Source of the DNA: Asticcacaulis sp. UBA2476
GTDB lineage: Bacteria; Pseudomonadota; Alphaproteobacteria; Caulobacterales; Caulobacteraceae
Length of the DNA: 10,214 nt
Assembly: GCA_002342035.1 (NCBI GenBank)
Contig: DDPE01000007.1
Span: forward strand, 1 to 10,214
Reading direction: 5' to 3'
Made by a program: the position numbers and the translations under genes. A model generated the notes under the pieces. The model was not told the DNA's origin. It was given only the letters and a program-made list of their open reading frames with translations, and did no database searches. Positions 1 through 7,060 of the stretch are shown here, in pieces; the stretch's first letter is position 1; every line of letters begins with the position of its first letter.

Positions 1-1044
1 CAGCGCGAGCTGATCATCGGTGACCGTCAGACCGGTAAGACCGCTGTTGCCATCGACGCCATCCTGAACCAGAAGGCCGCTAACGCTGGCACTGACGAGT
101 CGGCCAAGCTGTACTGCATCTACGTCGCCATTGGTCAAAAGCGTTCGACCATCGCGCAGATCGTCAAAACGCTCGAAGAAAACGGCGCTCTGGAATACAC
201 CATCGTGGTTTCGGCGACCGCCTCTGAGCCTGCCCCGCTGCAATTCCTGGCCCCGTTCTCAGGCTGCGCCATGGGTGAATATTTTCGCGACAACGGCATG
301 CACGGCCTGATCATCTATGACGATCTGTCCAAGCAGGCTGTGGCCTATCGCCAGATGTCGCTGCTGCTGCGCCGTCCGCCGGGCCGCGAAGCCTATCCGG
401 GCGACGTGTTCTACCTCCATTCACGTCTGCTGGAGCGTGCAGCCAAGCTGAACGAAGACAATGGTTCCGGTTCGTTGACGGCCCTGCCGATCATTGAAAC
501 CCAGGCCAACGACGTGTCGGCCTATATCCCGACCAACGTGATTTCGATCACCGACGGTCAGATTTTCCTTGAAACCGACCTGTTCTATCAGGGCATCCGT
601 CCGGCGGTGAACGTCGGTCTGTCGGTGTCGCGCGTGGGTTCCTCCGCTCAGATCAAGGCGATGAAGCAGGTTGCCGGTGCCATTAAGGGTGATCTGGCGC
701 AGTACCGTGAAATGGCGGCCTTCGCCAAGTTCGGCTCTGACCTCGATGCCGCCACCCAGCGCCTGCTGGCCCGCGGTGCGCGCCTGACGGAACTGCTGAA
801 GCAACCGCAATATTCGCCGCTCAAGGTCGAAGAGCAGGTCTGCGTGATCTATGCCGGTACCCGTGGCTACCTCGACAAGATCGCCGTGTCTGACATTGGC
901 CGTTTTGAGCGTGAATTCATCAGCTACCTGCACGGCAAGCAAAGCGCCCTCCTGACCAGCATCCGCGAGAAGAAGGCCCTGTCGCCGGAACTCGAAGAAA
1001 CGCTCAAAGGCGCGCTGAACGATTTCGGCAGCAACTTCGTCTAA
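1..1044 (+). CDS. atpA: ATP synthase F1 subunit alpha, 5'-truncated by the window
   Basis: The alpha subunit forms the hexameric F1 head with beta and carries the non-catalytic nucleotide sites of the proton-driven ATP synthase on the cytoplasmic face of the membrane. The reading frame is open from base 1, so the gene starts outside the window. The visible 347 residues begin just before the P-loop GDRQTGKT (fragment residues 7-14). Given where that motif lies in E. coli AtpA, about 165 N-terminal residues are missing and the full protein should be near 512. The Walker B strand LIIYDD lies near residues 103-108, followed by the alpha signature PPGREAYPGD (about 126-135). The arginine finger lies in VGLSVSRVGSS, at about Arg211 of the fragment. 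The C-terminal helical domain ends in a TAA stop. It is followed by atpG after 83 bases that contain two hairpins. I see no anomaly in the coding part. Confidence 0.98.
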   Translation, partial: QRELIIGDRQTGKTAVAIDAILNQKAANAGTDESAKLYCIYVAIGQKRSTIAQIVKTLEENGALEYTIVVSATASEPAPLQFLAPFSGCAMGEYFRDNGMHGLIIYDDLSKQAVAYRQMSLLLRRPPGREAYPGDVFYLHSRLLERAAKLNEDNGSGSLTALPIIETQANDVSAYIPTNVISITDGQIFLETDLFYQGIRPAVNVGLSVSRVGSSAQIKAMKQVAGAIKGDLAQYREMAAFAKFGSDLDAATQRLLARGARLTELLKQPQYSPLKVEEQVCVIYAGTRGYLDKIAVSDIGRFEREFISYLHGKQSALLTSIREKKALSPELEETLKGALNDFGSNFV

Positions 1045-1047
1045 ACC

Positions 1048-1073
1048 CAAGACCTGAGCCAGCTCAGGTCTTG
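1048..1073 (+). repeat. Perfect hairpin in the atpA-atpG gap, nearest atpA
   Basis: The arms CAAGACCTGAG and CTCAGGTCTTG pair perfectly over 11 bp around a 4-nt CCAG loop, starting 3 nt after the atpA stop. No T-run follows, so it is not a standard intrinsic terminator. It may mark an mRNA processing or stabilising site that separates atpA from atpG, or weaken read-through. The structure is read directly from the sequence; any role is inference. Confidence 0.75.
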
Positions 1074-1089
1074 TCTAACAAGATAAACC

Positions 1090-1115
1090 CATTCGAAAAA
1101 CTTGTTTTTCGAATG
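1090..1115 (+). repeat. Perfect hairpin abutting the atpG ribosome binding site
   Basis: CATTCGAAAAA and TTTTTCGAATG form an 11-bp perfect stem capped by CTTG, a tetraloop sequence known to be unusually stable in RNA. The last stem base is the first base of the GAGAGGAG Shine-Dalgarno stretch (1115-1122) of atpG. The structure therefore sits flush against the ribosome binding site but leaves it exposed. This suggests it either protects the mRNA 5' side or tunes atpG translation; neither role is shown by the sequence. Confidence 0.75.
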
Positions 1116-1127
1116 AGAGGAGTTCCA

Positions 1128-2006
1128 ATGGCAAGTCTTAAGGACATGCGCAACCAGATCGCCAGCGTGAAAGCCACGCAGAAGATCACCAAAGCCATGC
1201 AGATGGTGGCGGCGGCGAAGCTTAAGCGCGCTCAGGATGCGGCGGAAAATGCCCGTCCCTATGCCGCGCGTATGGCCGCTGTGATTGCCAATCTGGCTAA
1301 AGGCGTGTCCGGCGACGGTGCGCCTGTGTTGCTGGGTGGTAATGGCTCTACGCAAAATCATCTGGTAATCGTATCGACCTCCGATCGCGGTCTGTGCGGC
1401 GGCTTTAACTCTCAGATCGTGCGCGCGGCCCGCGACTACATCAACGGCCTGATCGCTGACGGTAAGGGTGTCAAGATCATCACCGTTGGCCGTAAGGGCA
1501 ATGACCAGCTTAAGCGCCAATATGCCGACCGTATCATCGCCACCTTTGATATGTCGGCACACAAAGTCCTGACGCTGGACGCGGTGCAGCCGATCGCTGA
1601 CGCTGCGGTCGCTGAGTTTAACGATGGCCGCGCCGATGTCGTGACCCTGTTCTATTCGCGCTTTAAGTCGGTCATCTCTCAGGTGCCGACGCCTAAGCAA
1701 CTGATCCCGGCCCAGATTGATGCCGCCGAAGAACCCTCTAGCGGGTCGGACGCGGTTTACCAGTATGAGCCTTCGGAAGAAGAGATTTTGGAAACCCTGC
1801 TGCCGCGCAATCTGACGGTGCAGATCCTGTCCAGCCTGCTGGAAAACACCGCCGGCTTCTACGCTGCCCAGATGAGCGCGATGGATAACGCCACGCGCAA
1901 CGCGGGCGAAATGATCAAAGCGATGAACTTGAAATATAACCGTAAACGCCAGGCCCAGATCACGACCGAACTGATCGAGATCATCGCTGGCGCTGAAGCC
2001 ATATAG
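1128..2006 (+). CDS. atpG: ATP synthase F1 subunit gamma
   Basis: Gamma is the rotor shaft of F1: its N- and C-terminal helices form a coiled coil inside the alpha3-beta3 ring and transmit c-ring rotation to the catalytic sites. The 292-residue product has normal length. It opens with the family N-terminal helix, including SVKATQKITKAMQMVAAAKL (about residues 13-32). The Rossmann-like part carries SDRGLCGGFN (about 85-94). The C-terminal helix (about 245-288) contains the AMDNATRNAGEMI stretch. I chose the ATG at 1128 because it gives the expected MASLKD start and has GAGAGGAG 5 nt upstream. An in-frame TTG at 1071 would add 19 residues and would run translation through the upstream hairpin. 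The gene lies 83 nt after atpA and 10 nt before atpD, as expected for the alphaproteobacterial order. Confidence 0.98.
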   Translation: MASLKDMRNQIASVKATQKITKAMQMVAAAKLKRAQDAAENARPYAARMAAVIANLAKGVSGDGAPVLLGGNGSTQNHLVIVSTSDRGLCGGFNSQIVRAARDYINGLIADGKGVKIITVGRKGNDQLKRQYADRIIATFDMSAHKVLTLDAVQPIADAAVAEFNDGRADVVTLFYSRFKSVISQVPTPKQLIPAQIDAAEEPSSGSDAVYQYEPSEEEILETLLPRNLTVQILSSLLENTAGFYAAQMSAMDNATRNAGEMIKAMNLKYNRKRQAQITTELIEIIAGAEAI

Positions 2007-2016
2007 GATCAAAACT

Positions 2017-3465
<1,449 letters not shown>

Positions 3466-3483
3466 GACAATCACATAAAAGTC

Positions 3484-3503
3484 CCGAGCCCTGACGGGCT
3501 CGG
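3484..3503 (+). repeat. GC-rich hairpin just after atpD
   Basis: CCGAGCCC and GGGCTCGG pair over 8 bp around a TGAC loop, 18 nt after the atpD stop. The following bases (TGTACTTTGA) are only mildly T-rich, so it is at best a weak terminator. An attenuator or a 3'-end stabiliser for the atpD message would fit its place between the high-demand beta subunit (three per F1) and epsilon (one per F1). That function is inferred. Confidence 0.6.
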
Positions 3504-3529
3504 TGTACTTTGATGTGGGACAATATCGG

Positions 3530-3564
3530 GAAAATTTTCTAGGGGCGGCTCTGCGAAAATTTTC
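3530..3564 (+). repeat. Duplicated self-complementary AT-rich arms in the atpD-atpC gap
   Basis: GAAAATTTTC occurs twice (3530-3539 and 3555-3564). Each copy is its own reverse complement, so the two read as a direct repeat and can also pair as a 10-bp stem. The 15-nt spacer TAGGGGCGGCTCTGC is G-rich. Possible roles are an RNA hairpin, a dyad protein-binding site, or an AU-rich RNase target. The sequence does not decide between these. Confidence 0.6.
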
Positions 3565-3577
3565 ACATTTTGAGTGA

Positions 3578-3598
3578 GAGATTTGCGCAGCAAATCTC
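3578..3598 (+). repeat. Perfect hairpin upstream of the atpC ribosome binding site
   Basis: GAGATTTGC and GCAAATCTC form a perfect 9-bp stem with a GCA loop (or 8 bp with a 5-nt loop). It ends 24 nt before the atpC ATG and 4 nt before AGGA (3603-3606). It occupies the same relative place as the hairpin in front of atpG but has a different sequence. A short palindromic repeat family or a translation-tuning structure are both possible. Confidence 0.65.
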
Positions 3599-3622
3599 GA
3601 TCAGGAAAGTAAGGCAGCAAAC

Positions 3623-3898
3623 ATGGCTGACAAACTTCACGTTTCGCTGGTGACCCCGGAAAAGGAACTTTTCTCCGGTGATGTCGATCAGGTCATCGCC
3701 CCCGGCACCGAAGGCGAATTTGGTGTGCTGGCTAACCACGCGCCGTTCATGACCACACTGGCCGAAGGTTCTGTCGTGATCCTCGATGGTGATAAGCGCC
3801 GGGTATTTAACGTCCGTGGCGGCTTTGCCGACGTCAATGCATCGGGCATGACCATTCTGGCCGAACATGCCGAAGAATATGTCGAGACCGTGCACTAA
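3623..3898 (+). CDS. atpC: ATP synthase F1 subunit epsilon, short form without C-terminal helical domain
   Basis: Epsilon joins gamma to the c-ring and, in many bacteria, its two C-terminal helices brake ATP hydrolysis. This 91-residue product contains the N-terminal beta-sandwich with the family motifs: LVTPEKELFSGDVDQVIAPG near the start and GEFGVLANHAPF at residues 31-42. It then stops after TILAEHAEEYVETVH. Epsilon proteins with the helical hairpin run to about 130-140 residues, so the inhibitory domain is absent. No continuation in another frame is visible before the terminator 26 nt downstream, so this looks like a genuine short form and not a frameshift. The start is supported by AAGG (3611-3614) and the preceding AGGA. 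Alphaproteobacteria commonly use a separate zeta inhibitor protein on F1, which would fit loss of this domain; zeta is not in the window. Confidence 0.95.
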   Translation: MADKLHVSLVTPEKELFSGDVDQVIAPGTEGEFGVLANHAPFMTTLAEGSVVILDGDKRRVFNVRGGFADVNASGMTILAEHAEEYVETVH

Positions 3899-3923
3899 GC
3901 GGCCTGGCACATAATGTAATTCT

Positions 3924-3952
3924 AAAGCCTCGCTTCCGGCGGGGCTTTTTTT
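3924..3952 (+). terminator. Intrinsic terminator of the atp operon
   Basis: AAAGCCTCGC pairs with GCGGGGCTTT over 10 bp (one G-U pair) around a TTCCG loop, and a seven-T run ends at 3952. It begins 26 nt after the atpC stop. This is the strongest terminator in the window and marks the end of the ATP synthase transcript. Confidence 0.9.
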
Positions 3953-3971
3953 ATGGCAGGTTGGATGCGGG

Positions 3972-3977
3972 TATAAT
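3972..3977 (+). promoter_or_regulatory. Candidate -10 element for the glycoside hydrolase-like gene
   Basis: A perfect TATAAT lies 20 nt downstream of the atp terminator and 20 nt before the next ATG. No good -35 is seen at the usual spacing, where the sequence falls in the terminator T-run. Transcription would begin about 14 nt before the ATG, leaving AAGG (3984-3987) as a weak ribosome binding site. The call rests on the hexamer and its position only. Confidence 0.35.
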
Positions 3978-3997
3978 CTGCACAAGGCCTATTGACC

Positions 3998-5254
3998 ATG
4001 AAACCGATCAAGACCCTGCTGTGCGCTTTGCTGGCCGCTGCGACGCTTCCGGCGTGGGCCGAAACCCTTACCCCGCTGCGGGCGCAAGACGTGCGCGAGT
4101 CCATCGGGATCAATACCCATATCAACTATACTGACGGGTCATATCGTGCGCCCGATGAGGTCTATAAGGCGCTCGACTATCTAGGCATCAAGCTGATCCG
4201 CGACTCATCGCCGTTTCCGTGGGTAGGCGGCAGCACCGGCGTGAACACCTATACCAACCTGATGAAAAAGGGCGTGAAGTTCAATATTCTGGTCTTTGGG
4301 CAAGGGCCGGGGGCTAATTACGACCCAAAGATCCCGGTTGATCTGATCGATAATCTCGAATGGGCCTATCCCGGTGGAATTGTGGCCATCGAAGGCTTTA
4401 ACGAGATCGACCATGCTCCGGTGACCTATGGTGATCAACGCACTGAGGCATCATCGATCGCAGCGCATCTGGAAACCGTTCGCTTGCTCCGCGAGCGTAA
4501 GCATCTGAAATCTCTGCCGATCTATGACCTGACAGGTGCGGCTGCGCCGCAGGCCTTGGGGCCGCGCGGGGACTATGCCAACAAGCACGTCTATGCCCAG
4601 AACGGCAATCCGCCCCGCCCGCATTTTGAGGGGGCGCATAAGGGTCTGAATGGTCTTAAGCCGTGGGTGGTGACCGAATTTGGCTACGCGACCTATCCTG
4701 AGATCGACTGGCTGGTGATCGGGGTCGATGAACGCACTCAGGCCAAGGGCACGCTGATGGGCATTTTCGATGCCTACCATCTGGGGGCCTCTGGAATTTA
4801 TCTCTATGAGCTTCTCGATCAAAAACTTGAGCCCCATCGCGAAATGCACTTTGGGCTGTTCGATTACCACTATAAACCCAAACCGGCGGCAACGGCTGTG
4901 CGCAACCTGATCCGCATCATTGAGGACAAGGCGGGCGGCGCTAATGACTTCACGCCGCGCCCGCTTGAGGTCGGACTGACCTTGCCAGCAGGGACGTTTG
5001 CATTGGCGCTGGAGAAGGCGGATGGGGTGACGCAACTGGTGATCTGGCGCGAAACTCAAATCTGGGTGCGTGAAGCTGGCAAGCGCAAGGATAACCCGCC
5101 GCTACCTTTAGCGGTCAAGCTACCCGACGGGGCCAAGGCCCGCGCGCTTTATGATCCCCTCATCAGTGATCAGCCGGTCAAAACCTATGGCGGTGAAGGG
5201 CCGGTGACCATCGACCTGCCGGATTATCCCGTGATTTTGGAATTTACGCGCTAA
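3998..5254 (+). CDS. Secreted TIM-barrel glycoside hydrolase-like protein (clan GH-A type)
   Basis: The 418-residue product starts with a typical signal peptide: a Lys-containing N-terminus, a hydrophobic core and a cleavage site after AWA at about residue 21. It should therefore act in the periplasm or outside the cell. The body reads as a (beta/alpha)8 barrel. An early GINTHINY strand is followed by YLGIKLIRDSS. GFNEID supplies an Asn-Glu pair with Glu136 as likely acid/base, and VVTEFGYAT places Glu227 as likely nucleophile at a strand end. This layout is that of retaining clan GH-A enzymes such as families 5 and 39. About 100 C-terminal residues look like a small beta domain ending in DYPVILEFTR. 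I cannot assign a family or substrate. The ATG at 3998 is preferred over an in-frame TTG at 3992 because it gives a clean signal peptide. The gene follows its own terminator-promoter gap and converges on rppH. Confidence 0.8.
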   Translation: MKPIKTLLCALLAAATLPAWAETLTPLRAQDVRESIGINTHINYTDGSYRAPDEVYKALDYLGIKLIRDSSPFPWVGGSTGVNTYTNLMKKGVKFNILVFGQGPGANYDPKIPVDLIDNLEWAYPGGIVAIEGFNEIDHAPVTYGDQRTEASSIAAHLETVRLLRERKHLKSLPIYDLTGAAAPQALGPRGDYANKHVYAQNGNPPRPHFEGAHKGLNGLKPWVVTEFGYATYPEIDWLVIGVDERTQAKGTLMGIFDAYHLGASGIYLYELLDQKLEPHREMHFGLFDYHYKPKPAATAVRNLIRIIEDKAGGANDFTPRPLEVGLTLPAGTFALALEKADGVTQLVIWRETQIWVREAGKRKDNPPLPLAVKLPDGAKARALYDPLISDQPVKTYGGEGPVTIDLPDYPVILEFTR

Positions 5255-5733
5255 CGAATAAGCGGCTTAAAAGTGTCGATCACGGCGCGGTAAGACTCGC
5301 GCTTAAACGACACGACACGATCCATGACCTCACTCAAATCGCACCATTCCCAGGCTTCAAATTCCTGCTCGCCATGCGCCTGCAGATTGATCTCGGCGTC
5401 GTCGCCTAAAAAGCGGTAGGCGAACCATATTTGCTTCTGGCCCCTGAAATTGCGGCCGATCTTTTTTTGCGCCAGCACTTCGGGCGGGAAATCATAGATG
5501 ACCCAATCCTGCGTGCGGCCGATCAGTTCAACCGAGGTCATGCCGGTTTCTTCATAAAGCTCGCGCTTGGCGGCGGGCTCCAGCTCTTCGCCGTCATCGA
5601 CCCCGCCTTGCGGGAATTGCCAGACATAGGCCCCGGTCATACCAAAGCGATGGCCCAGCCATACCTTGCCGTCACGATTGACCACCACAATGCCGACATT
5701 GGGGCGGTAAGCTTTCAGATGATCTTCGTTCAT
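5251..5733 (-). CDS. rppH: RNA pyrophosphohydrolase (Nudix)
   Basis: RppH removes pyrophosphate from the triphosphorylated 5' end of mRNA, which opens the transcript to RNase E decay; relatives also hydrolyse dinucleoside polyphosphates. The 160-residue product has a complete Nudix box at residues 43-65 (G-x5-E-x7-REL-x-EE-x-GM), preceded by the family stretch AYVWQFPQGG. It continues with IGRNFRGQKQIWFAYRF, also typical of RppH. I chose the ATG at 5733 because it yields MNEDHLKAYRPNVGIVV and overlaps the deacetylase stop as ATGA. A longer in-frame reading from 5796 would intrude 66 bases into that gene. The overlap suggests translational coupling as the last gene of the envelope operon. Its TAG stop interlocks with the TAA of the opposing gene. 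Confidence 0.95.
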   Translation of the reverse strand: MNEDHLKAYRPNVGIVVVNRDGKVWLGHRFGMTGAYVWQFPQGGVDDGEELEPAAKRELYEETGMTSVELIGRTQDWVIYDFPPEVLAQKKIGRNFRGQKQIWFAYRFLGDDAEINLQAHGEQEFEAWEWCDLSEVMDRVVSFKRESYRAVIDTFKPLIR

Positions 5734-6953
5734 CGGCGCGTTATAGCCGAAGCGGGCGCCAGTTGCAGCCCTTTTTGATTGAGCGTTTGCGTCCACTTAA
5801 TCGCCGTAGACACCGTTACGGGGTAGGCAAAGCCAGTGCCCAGCGCCTGCCCGCGGCTTTTGGCAGCGGTCTCTAAGCCTGCCAGTTGGGCCTGAATGGC
5901 GGCGGCGGTCAGGGACTGATCGATGATGCGGTCGGCACTGGCGCGCGGCATGGTGGCGGCGGCACCATCAATGGCCCTGCCCTGACCATCATCAATGAAG
6001 GCGAGGCCCCGCGCCCGCAGGCTGCCGGTCAGAGCGCCGACACCGGTGCGATCTTTCAGGAAGGCGCTGCCCTGATAGTTGGTAACGCCGAAATAGCCGG
6101 TGGCGCGGCCCAACACCCGGTTCAGGCGCAGATTAAGGTCATCGGCGCGGGTATTGACCAGCAGAGTATCCGGGCCGGTGTCATTATCCGGATAGTTGAC
6201 GGGCTGCATCGGGATTTCGATCAGAACTTCGTGGCCCTGAGCGCGCGCCAGATCGATCCAGGTTTGCAGATTATCGGCATAGGGCACAAAGCTTAAGGTC
6301 ACATCGGCGGGCAATTGTTCAATCGCGGCCTTGGTGGTGGCGGGATTGATGCCTAAGCCGCCGACGATCAGGGCGACCATCGGGCGACCATCGCTGCGGA
6401 ACGGGCGGGCATAGGCCTGCGCCGGGGTCTGACCATTCGGCCCGATGGCTGGCAGCGGCCCTTGCGGCGACGGTTGCGACAAACCCGTAATCGGTGCGGG
6501 CGGCAGAGGCTGGGCGCTCAGTTTCGGCGCATTGGCCGTGCCGCCATCGCCACCGGGCAAGGTAATGACCGCGCGGTTATCCAACGGCTGACCATTGGCG
6601 TCCAGCATGCCCACGGGGGCATCGGCAAACAGACCCAGAGAATCGATGGTAAAGGCATCAGCCCCGGATGGGGCTACGGGTACATCCGTCGTAACCGCAG
6701 CGGTGGCCGGTTTTTCTTTCGACATTTTAACGCGGATGCTGGGTGATCCTGCGTCCGGATCGGAGGACAGACCGATAAAGGTGGCACCCAACCCCAGAAA
6801 TACGACAAGCGCTAAAGATGGCGCCACATAGGGTTTACTGAGGGTGGCCAGAACAGGAGCCAGCTTAGTCTTAAGGTCAAGGCCGGGCCTTGACGGTGTC
6901 TTACCGAACACCGATCCTGCCGCTCCGCTCGTGGCCTTGAATTTAGCGAACAT
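5730..6953 (-). CDS. Membrane-anchored divergent polysaccharide deacetylase (YibQ/DUF610 family)
   Basis: The 407-residue product has a basic N-terminus, one probable membrane helix (about residues 42-63) and a Pro/Gly-rich linker to about 185. A C-terminal domain of the divergent polysaccharide deacetylase type follows. Recognisable family blocks are VALIVGGLG (193-201), GHEVLIEIPMQP (240-251), GVTNYQGSAFLKD (289-301) and GLAFIDDG (316-323). In many relatives the first block is IDDLG and the third NNHMGS; here these are GGLG and TNYQGS. The usual metal-binding Asp and His residues are therefore missing, and activity is doubtful. It sits downstream of envC and ctpA, as in related genomes, and E. 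coli yibQ lies next to envC. This supports an envelope role whose exact nature is unknown. The ATG at 6953 is preferred; an in-frame TTG at 6962 adds only three residues, and neither start has a strong ribosome binding site. Confidence 0.85.
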   Translation of the reverse strand: MFAKFKATSGAAGSVFGKTPSRPGLDLKTKLAPVLATLSKPYVAPSLALVVFLGLGATFIGLSSDPDAGSPSIRVKMSKEKPATAAVTTDVPVAPSGADAFTIDSLGLFADAPVGMLDANGQPLDNRAVITLPGGDGGTANAPKLSAQPLPPAPITGLSQPSPQGPLPAIGPNGQTPAQAYARPFRSDGRPMVALIVGGLGINPATTKAAIEQLPADVTLSFVPYADNLQTWIDLARAQGHEVLIEIPMQPVNYPDNDTGPDTLLVNTRADDLNLRLNRVLGRATGYFGVTNYQGSAFLKDRTGVGALTGSLRARGLAFIDDGQGRAIDGAAATMPRASADRIIDQSLTAAAIQAQLAGLETAAKSRGQALGTGFAYPVTVSTAIKWTQTLNQKGLQLAPASAITRR

Positions 6954-6989
6954 ATGACGCAACCCGAAAGCGCGCCCTCTGTAAACCGG

Positions 6990-7023
6990 CGCGCATATCT
7001 GAAACCGGGGTTCAATATGCGCG
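6990..7023 (-). repeat. Long imperfect hairpin between ctpA and the deacetylase gene
   Basis: The outer arms CGCGCATAT and ATATGCGCG pair perfectly over 9 bp. Inner bases extend the stem further with bulges (TGAA with TTCA, then CC with GG). The GGCGCGC end can alternatively pair with GCGCGCC at 6970-6976, giving two mutually exclusive folds. On the transcribed minus strand no T-run follows, so this is not a standard terminator. It could stabilise the ctpA message or modulate read-through into the deacetylase and rppH genes. Confidence 0.6.
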
Positions 7024-7060
7024 ACTTACAGTTAACAAAGCCTAACGAAGGTTAAAATTG

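Noticed and set aside
421..1050. Long minus-strand open frame opposite atpA, and similar ones opposite atpG and atpD
   Set aside because: These are codon-bias shadows of the conserved atp genes: the predicted proteins are rich in Arg, His and Gly and show no recognisable domains.
1071..1127. In-frame TTG extension of atpG adding 19 residues
   Set aside because: The extension runs through both hairpins, has no ribosome binding site and does not look like AtpG. The ATG at 1128 has a strong Shine-Dalgarno and the family N-terminus.
3484..3503. Hairpin after atpD as a true intrinsic terminator
   Set aside because: No T-run follows the stem, and atpC must be expressed with the operon; kept only as a structured element.
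5734..5796. Longer start for rppH
   Set aside because: It would overlap the deacetylase gene by 66 bases and add residues not typical of RppH; the ATG at 5733 fits the family and the ATGA coupling.
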